Source of the DNA: an uncultured Burkholderiales bacterium
GTDB taxonomy: Bacteria; Pseudomonadota; Gammaproteobacteria; Burkholderiales; Burkholderiaceae_F
DNA length: 6,763 nt
Assembly: GCA_903871435.1 (NCBI GenBank)
Contig: CAIQGU010000528.1
Coordinates: forward strand, 1 to 6,763
Reading direction: 5' to 3'
The notes under the pieces: model-generated
Databases searched by the model: none
Seen by the model: the letters and a program-made list of their open reading frames with translations, nothing else
What the model was told of the DNA's origin: nothing
In this document: positions 6,281 through 6,763 of the stretch, piece by piece
Layout of the letters: every line of letters begins with the position of its first letter
Position numbering within the stretch: the stretch's first letter is position 1
Made by a program: the position numbers and the translations under genes

Positions 6281-6358
6281 GCGCAGGTTTCGGAATTGCC
6301 TTTTGCACCGCCTGCGGCCCGCCGCGCCACGGCACGGATAGGCGTTCCGGCAGATTAT

Positions 6359-6367
6359 TGCTAGCAT
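6359..6367 (+). promoter_or_regulatory. Candidate extended -10 promoter toward tfoX-like gene
   Basis: TGCTAGCAT on the plus strand has the TGn extension and a TAnnnT -10 hexamer (6362-6367). The sequence 17 bases further upstream (TAGGCG, 6339-6344) is a poor -35, as is usual for extended -10 promoters. A transcript from here would start near 6374 and carry a leader of about 185 bases to the tfoX-like ATG. Confidence 0.35.
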
Positions 6368-6533
6368 GCTGCGCACCCTCCAACCGCCGGTCTTTTCCGG
6401 TGAAGGCGTGGGTGGCACATCCCGCCCGATCGCTCCCAGGCCCATGAATCCGGGTTCCAAGACCGTCGCGGGGTCAGGCGGAGTACCAGGAACTCCTGAA
6501 GCTGATGAAGTTTCCCAAATGATGGATAACTAG
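6366..6533 (+). pseudogene. Short ORF, possibly a frame-broken small gene
   Basis: An uninterrupted 55-codon frame runs from ATG 6366 to TAG 6531, with a second in-frame ATG at 6444. Its first ATG overlaps the candidate -10 element, and neither ATG has a clear ribosome binding site. Codon use changes along it. From about 6478 on, this frame has mostly A or T in third positions, while the next frame (GAG TAC CAG ... AAA TGA, 6481-6522) has GC-rich third positions like the neighbouring genes. The switch falls near a GGGG run at 6470-6473. Removing one G would join MNPGSKTVAG to QAEYQELLKLMKFPK and stop at 6522. It may be a remnant or a 25-residue peptide gene with a frameshift. I do not recognise it, and it may be non-coding. 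Confidence 0.2.
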
Positions 6534-6540
6534 ATCCATC
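6521..6540 (+). repeat. 7-bp inverted repeat before tfoX-like gene
   Basis: GATGGAT (6521-6527) and ATCCATC (6534-6540) form a perfect inverted repeat around AACTAG. It ends 17 bases before the ATG at 6558. It could be an operator or a weak RNA hairpin. No U-run follows, so it is not a terminator. Confidence 0.4.
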
Positions 6541-6557
6541 GCGGCGACACGCTCACC

Positions 6558-6763
6558 ATGTCCACCCGCAAAGACACCGCGGAATTTCTCCTTGAGCAGT
6601 TATCCGGCCTCGAGGAGGTTCGCGCCAAGCGGATGTTCGGGGAGTATGGGATCTACGTGGGCGACAGATTCGTTGCAGTGGTGTGCGACGACGATCTGTT
6701 CGTCAAACCGACGCAAGCGGGTCGCAATTATTTTTCCGGGTTCATCGAGCGGGCGCCGTTTCC
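6558..6763 (+). CDS. TfoX N-terminal-domain protein, 3' end beyond window
   Basis: The first 68 codons of a gene that continues past the right edge. The product matches the N-terminal domain of the TfoX/Sxy family: LLEQLSGLEEVRAKRMFGEY (residues 12-31), then GIYVGDRFVAVVCDDDLFVK, with the hallmark R-x-K/R-R-M-F-G motif at residues 22-28 and the lysine after DDDLFV. In gammaproteobacteria, full-length TfoX/Sxy activates competence genes together with CRP. Many stand-alone short TfoX_N proteins, about 100-120 residues, have no assigned role. Length cannot be judged here. The ATG at 6558 is the only possible start, because an in-frame stop lies 36 bases upstream (TGA 6522-6524). The ribosome binding site is weak. 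It is the only convincing protein gene on the plus strand. Confidence 0.88.
   Translation, partial: MSTRKDTAEFLLEQLSGLEEVRAKRMFGEYGIYVGDRFVAVVCDDDLFVKPTQAGRNYFSGFIERAPF

Larger units (their letters stand above)
6257..6557. other. Divergent regulatory stretch between tRNA and tfoX-like gene
   Basis: About 300 bases without a confident gene. It contains the tRNA promoter region (minus), a candidate extended -10 element (plus), a short plus-strand ORF that looks frame-broken, and a perfect small hairpin just before the tfoX-like gene. A minus-strand frame of 60 codons (6278-6460) overlaps these elements and has no recognisable features. Confidence 0.5.

Noticed and set aside
6036..6383. 115-codon minus-strand frame over the tRNA
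   Set aside because: The central part of its translation is simply the tRNA-Val sequence read as codons (a well-known annotation artefact). It also crosses the promoter regions.
1..6763. CRISPR array, transposon ends or integration site at the tRNA
   Set aside because: No regularly spaced repeats, no transposase or integrase motifs, and no second copy of the tRNA 3' end in the window.

Overview
The window is GC-rich (roughly two-thirds G+C by eye) and looks like a chromosomal segment of a gammaproteobacterium. A Xanthomonadales/Rhodanobacteraceae-like origin is my best guess. It rests on gene style only: an ECF sigma factor of the Ser/Thr-kinase-linked type, a PknB-like kinase with a TPR tail, an OmpA-type envelope protein, a tRNA-Val(CAC) with encoded CCA, and a TfoX-domain protein. 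I see no transposase, phage gene or CRISPR array.

Layout, right to left, since almost everything is on the minus strand. The right edge holds the start of a plus-strand TfoX N-terminal-domain gene (6558 onward, cut by the window end). A roughly 300-base stretch before it carries the promoter regions of tfoX and of the divergent tRNA, plus a short, apparently frame-broken small ORF. tRNA-Val(CAC) lies at 6182-6256 on the minus strand. About 400 gene-free bases follow, with a good sigma-70-type promoter (6011-6039) and a long leader containing a strong hairpin. Then come an ECF sigma factor (5226-5780) and a 917-residue membrane Ser/Thr protein kinase (2466-5219). The kinase starts 6 bases after the sigma stop and in the same reading frame. 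After a 231-base gap with a possible ECF-type promoter come three exported proteins in tandem on the same strand: a small secreted Pro-rich protein with two LNPQPLPP motifs (1791-2234), an OmpA-domain protein (412-1758), and a lipoprotein running off the left edge (1-375).

How they may work together (inference). The sigma/kinase pair resembles the ECF43-type modules in which the partner kinase activates the sigma factor by phosphorylation instead of an anti-sigma factor inhibiting it. In region 2.2 this sigma factor has Thr-Thr-Met where ordinary ECF factors have an acidic stretch, as expected for phosphorylation-dependent activation. The kinase has an intact cytoplasmic catalytic domain, one membrane helix and a large TPR-like C-terminal part, probably periplasmic, that could sense an envelope signal. 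The three downstream envelope genes are natural candidates for the regulon, so the window can be read as a complete 'sense, phosphorylate sigma, remodel envelope' cassette. The functions of the LNPQPLPP protein, the OmpA-protein N-terminal domain and the lipoprotein are unknown to me.
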